A stretch of DNA of 44,317 nucleotides from Rhodocyclaceae bacterium UBA1310 (GTDB lineage: Bacteria > Pseudomonadota > Gammaproteobacteria > Burkholderiales > Rhodocyclaceae). The notes under the pieces are model-generated. The model was given only the letters and a program-made list of their open reading frames with translations, was not told the DNA's origin and did no database searches. Within the stretch, counting starts at the first letter, position 1. Every line of letters begins with the position of its first letter. A program made the position numbers and the translations under genes. Where the stretch lies: NCBI GenBank assembly GCA_002307175.1, contig DBTS01000114.1, positions 53,229 through 97,545 of the forward strand. Reading direction: 5' to 3'. Of this stretch, positions 42,516-44,317 are shown piece by piece.

Positions 42516-44317
42516 ATGAGCTTTCTGCAAAAACACCTGCGCCGAAGCAGCACCGGCATCGCTACCCTGCACACGACCTCAGCCGAGCTTGGCGCCCAGC
42601 TTGCGACGGTAAACTTTACGCCGGTAATGATTTTTGGATATGTATCCCCCCACCTCGACATCGAGAGACTGGCCGCTACCATCCGCGAACGCTTTCCGTC
42701 CGCCACACTGCTGATGTGCTCCACGGCGGGCGAGCTGTGCAGTGACAGCAACAGCGACAGCCTGTATTGCTCCACGGGGGAACGTTGGGACAATGTCGTA
42801 CTGCAATGTTTCGGAGCCGACCTCATTGAACGCGCCCAGCTCATTGCCATTCCGCTTGGCAGTGAAGATCTGCGCAAGGGCAGTTCCGAAGTGGCCGTCC
42901 AGGAACGCCTGGCACGTATTACCCGGGCGATAGAGGCAGTCAACCCGGCATTCCCGATCGACTATCGGGATACCTTTGCTTATGTGCTGTTTGATGGTCT
43001 GTCGGCTTCTGAATCGTTTTTCATGGAAGCACTCTACGACTCTGGCCGATTCCCGTGTCTCTTCGTCGGGGGGTCTGCCGGTGGCAAACTGGATTTCAAA
43101 AACACCTGGATTCATGACGGACATCGCAAGTACGAAAACCACGCCCTCATCGCCTTGGTGAAAATGAGCAGGGGAGCACGTTTTGGCGTGTTCAAAAGCC
43201 AGAATTTCGAGCCCACGGGAGAATCTTTCCACGTTCTCCATGCTTCCACAGAAAAACGCTTCATCAGCAGCATCGTCAACCGCCATGGGGAGAGAGTCTC
43301 CCTGATTCAGGCACTTTGCAACGTGTTCCATTGCCCTCCCGATAAACTGGACGACAAGCTTGCCGACTATTCGTTTGCCATCCGTGTCGGCAAAGAGTTG
43401 TTTGTGCGCTCTGTACTCAGCATCGACATCGCCAACGATCGTATCAACTTTTATTGCGACATTGCCCCCGGCGAGGAGATCCTGCTGGTTAAACGCACGG
43501 GATTTGCCGCCACCACCGAGCAGGATTTCCGGCGTTTCATGCAAGGCAAGCCAGGCCAGCCTGTTGCAGCCATTCTCAATGACTGCATCCTGCGCCGGAT
43601 CTACAACACGCAAGAACTCGGCAAGATCGGCAAAGTGCTCAACTGCGCCCAGGCGGGGGGATTCTCGACATTCGGGGAGATCCTCGGCCTGAATCTGAAT
43701 CAGACACTGACCGGAATCTTTCTTTTCCGCTGCGATCCTGGCACACCATTCCAGGATGACTATGTGGACAACTTTGTCACCCATTATGGCAATTTCAAGG
43801 CTTTCTTCCTGCGCCGCCAGATCGGCAAACTTTCCGGGTTATCGCGGCTGATCGGCCACATCATCTCGGACCTCAAGCAGCAGAATTTTGCTTCGCATCT
43901 CGACCCGGAGGACTTTGACGGCAACACCGCAAGTATCGCCTCCGGTCTCAACGACCTCGGCAAAACGCTTGAAGAGGCACACTCCACCCGCGAGGAGTTG
44001 AGCAAGCAGATCGGTACATGCTCGAGCGACCTCTACAGTTCGGTGGAAGACCTCTCCTCACACATGCAGCGCCAGGAAGAACTCGTCAATAACGCGGGTG
44101 AAACAGCGAGTACCCTCACCCGCGATGCTGAAAAAGCCGCCAGCAATGCACGCGCACTCGCCGATGCAAGTGGTCGCATTCGCGGCGTTGTCGAGCTGAT
44201 CCAGCAGATTTCAGACCAGACAAATCTCCTCGCCCTGAACGCTGCCATCGAAGCTGCACGGGCTGGGGAACAAGGGCGCGGGTTTGCGGTAGTTGCCGAT
44301 GAAGTGCGCAAGCTGGC
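42516..44317 (+). CDS. FIST-domain chemoreceptor, C-terminus beyond the window
   Basis: Open from the ATG at 42516 (AAGGAG 8 bp upstream) to the window end, giving about 600 residues. FIST N-terminal domain at about 30-230 (VMIFGYVSPHLDIERLAATI; LLMCSTAGELC; YVLFDGLSASESFFMEALYDS), FIST C-terminal domain at about 240-390, then a helical linker and an MCP signalling domain reaching IQQISDQTNLLALNAAIEAA and VVADEVRKL at the edge. No membrane helix is present, so it is a soluble receptor. FIST domains are thought to bind small ligands such as amino acids. The receptor would feed CheA/CheW. A few tens of residues or more are missing on the right. Confidence 0.9.
   Translation, partial: MSFLQKHLRRSSTGIATLHTTSAELGAQLATVNFTPVMIFGYVSPHLDIERLAATIRERFPSATLLMCSTAGELCSDSNSDSLYCSTGERWDNVVLQCFGADLIERAQLIAIPLGSEDLRKGSSEVAVQERLARITRAIEAVNPAFPIDYRDTFAYVLFDGLSASESFFMEALYDSGRFPCLFVGGSAGGKLDFKNTWIHDGHRKYENHALIALVKMSRGARFGVFKSQNFEPTGESFHVLHASTEKRFISSIVNRHGERVSLIQALCNVFHCPPDKLDDKLADYSFAIRVGKELFVRSVLSIDIANDRINFYCDIAPGEEILLVKRTGFAATTEQDFRRFMQGKPGQPVAAILNDCILRRIYNTQELGKIGKVLNCAQAGGFSTFGEILGLNLNQTLTGIFLFRCDPGTPFQDDYVDNFVTHYGNFKAFFLRRQIGKLSGLSRLIGHIISDLKQQNFASHLDPEDFDGNTASIASGLNDLGKTLEEAHSTREELSKQIGTCSSDLYSSVEDLSSHMQRQEELVNNAGETASTLTRDAEKAASNARALADASGRIRGVVELIQQISDQTNLLALNAAIEAARAGEQGRGFAVVADEVRKL

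Overview
The window looks like chromosomal DNA of a betaproteobacterium (inferred). It carries a cbb3 oxidase assembly cluster with FNR-type sites, a complete type IV minor-pilin/PilY1 operon, glyoxylate-cycle malate synthase, chemoreceptors and pectin-degrading lipoproteins, and GC content is moderately high outside one AT-rich repeat array. The genus cannot be fixed from the sequence; a plant- or detritus-associated, motile, microaerobically respiring cell fits best.

Layout. 1-3853 (minus strand): ccoI and ccoS, then the 5' part of ccoN, with two FNR/Anr-like boxes and a promoter-to-terminator stretch that could encode a ~110 nt small RNA. 4182-4257: tRNA-Thr(CGT) with its own promoter and terminator. 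4490-12047: fimT-pilV-pilW-pilX-pilY1-pilE, tightly overlapped, followed by a TonB-like protein. 12962-14563: aceB. 15135-20282: a 1715-residue protein made almost wholly of about 214 octapeptides rich in Thr/Ser, with a higher-order repeat of about 137/274 residues. 20612-23648: two overlapping glycosyltransferase genes, an OGT/SPINDLY-like GT41 enzyme with TPRs and a GT4-like enzyme. 23891-28674: mutS, a nitroreductase and cfa. 28776-28979: a small conserved-looking protein, convergent with cfa.

29203-33845 (minus): two pectinesterase lipoproteins sharing a palindromic, LacI-family-like operator motif. 34336-35380: six degenerate ~190 bp direct repeats, each with DnaA-box-like sequences and, in most units, a GATC-led AT-rich element at fixed spacing. 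35438-39964: an MFS transporter, a spermidine-synthase-like protein, an AraC/GyrI-type regulator and a rhamnogalacturonan-acetylesterase-like lipoprotein. 40058-44317: divergent genes for an MCP fused to a C-terminal TRAP-type DctP substrate-binding domain, and a FIST-domain MCP that runs off the window.

How the genes may work together. The most interesting candidate system is the octapeptide-repeat protein beside the two glycosyltransferases, suggesting a giant Thr/Ser-rich glycoprotein with its own modification enzymes. The two pectinesterases and the acetylesterase would remove methyl and acetyl groups from pectin at the cell surface. The two divergent chemoreceptors both lack a normal periplasmic sensor and probably read intracellular ligands. 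The pil operon provides the tip and priming complex for type IV pili.
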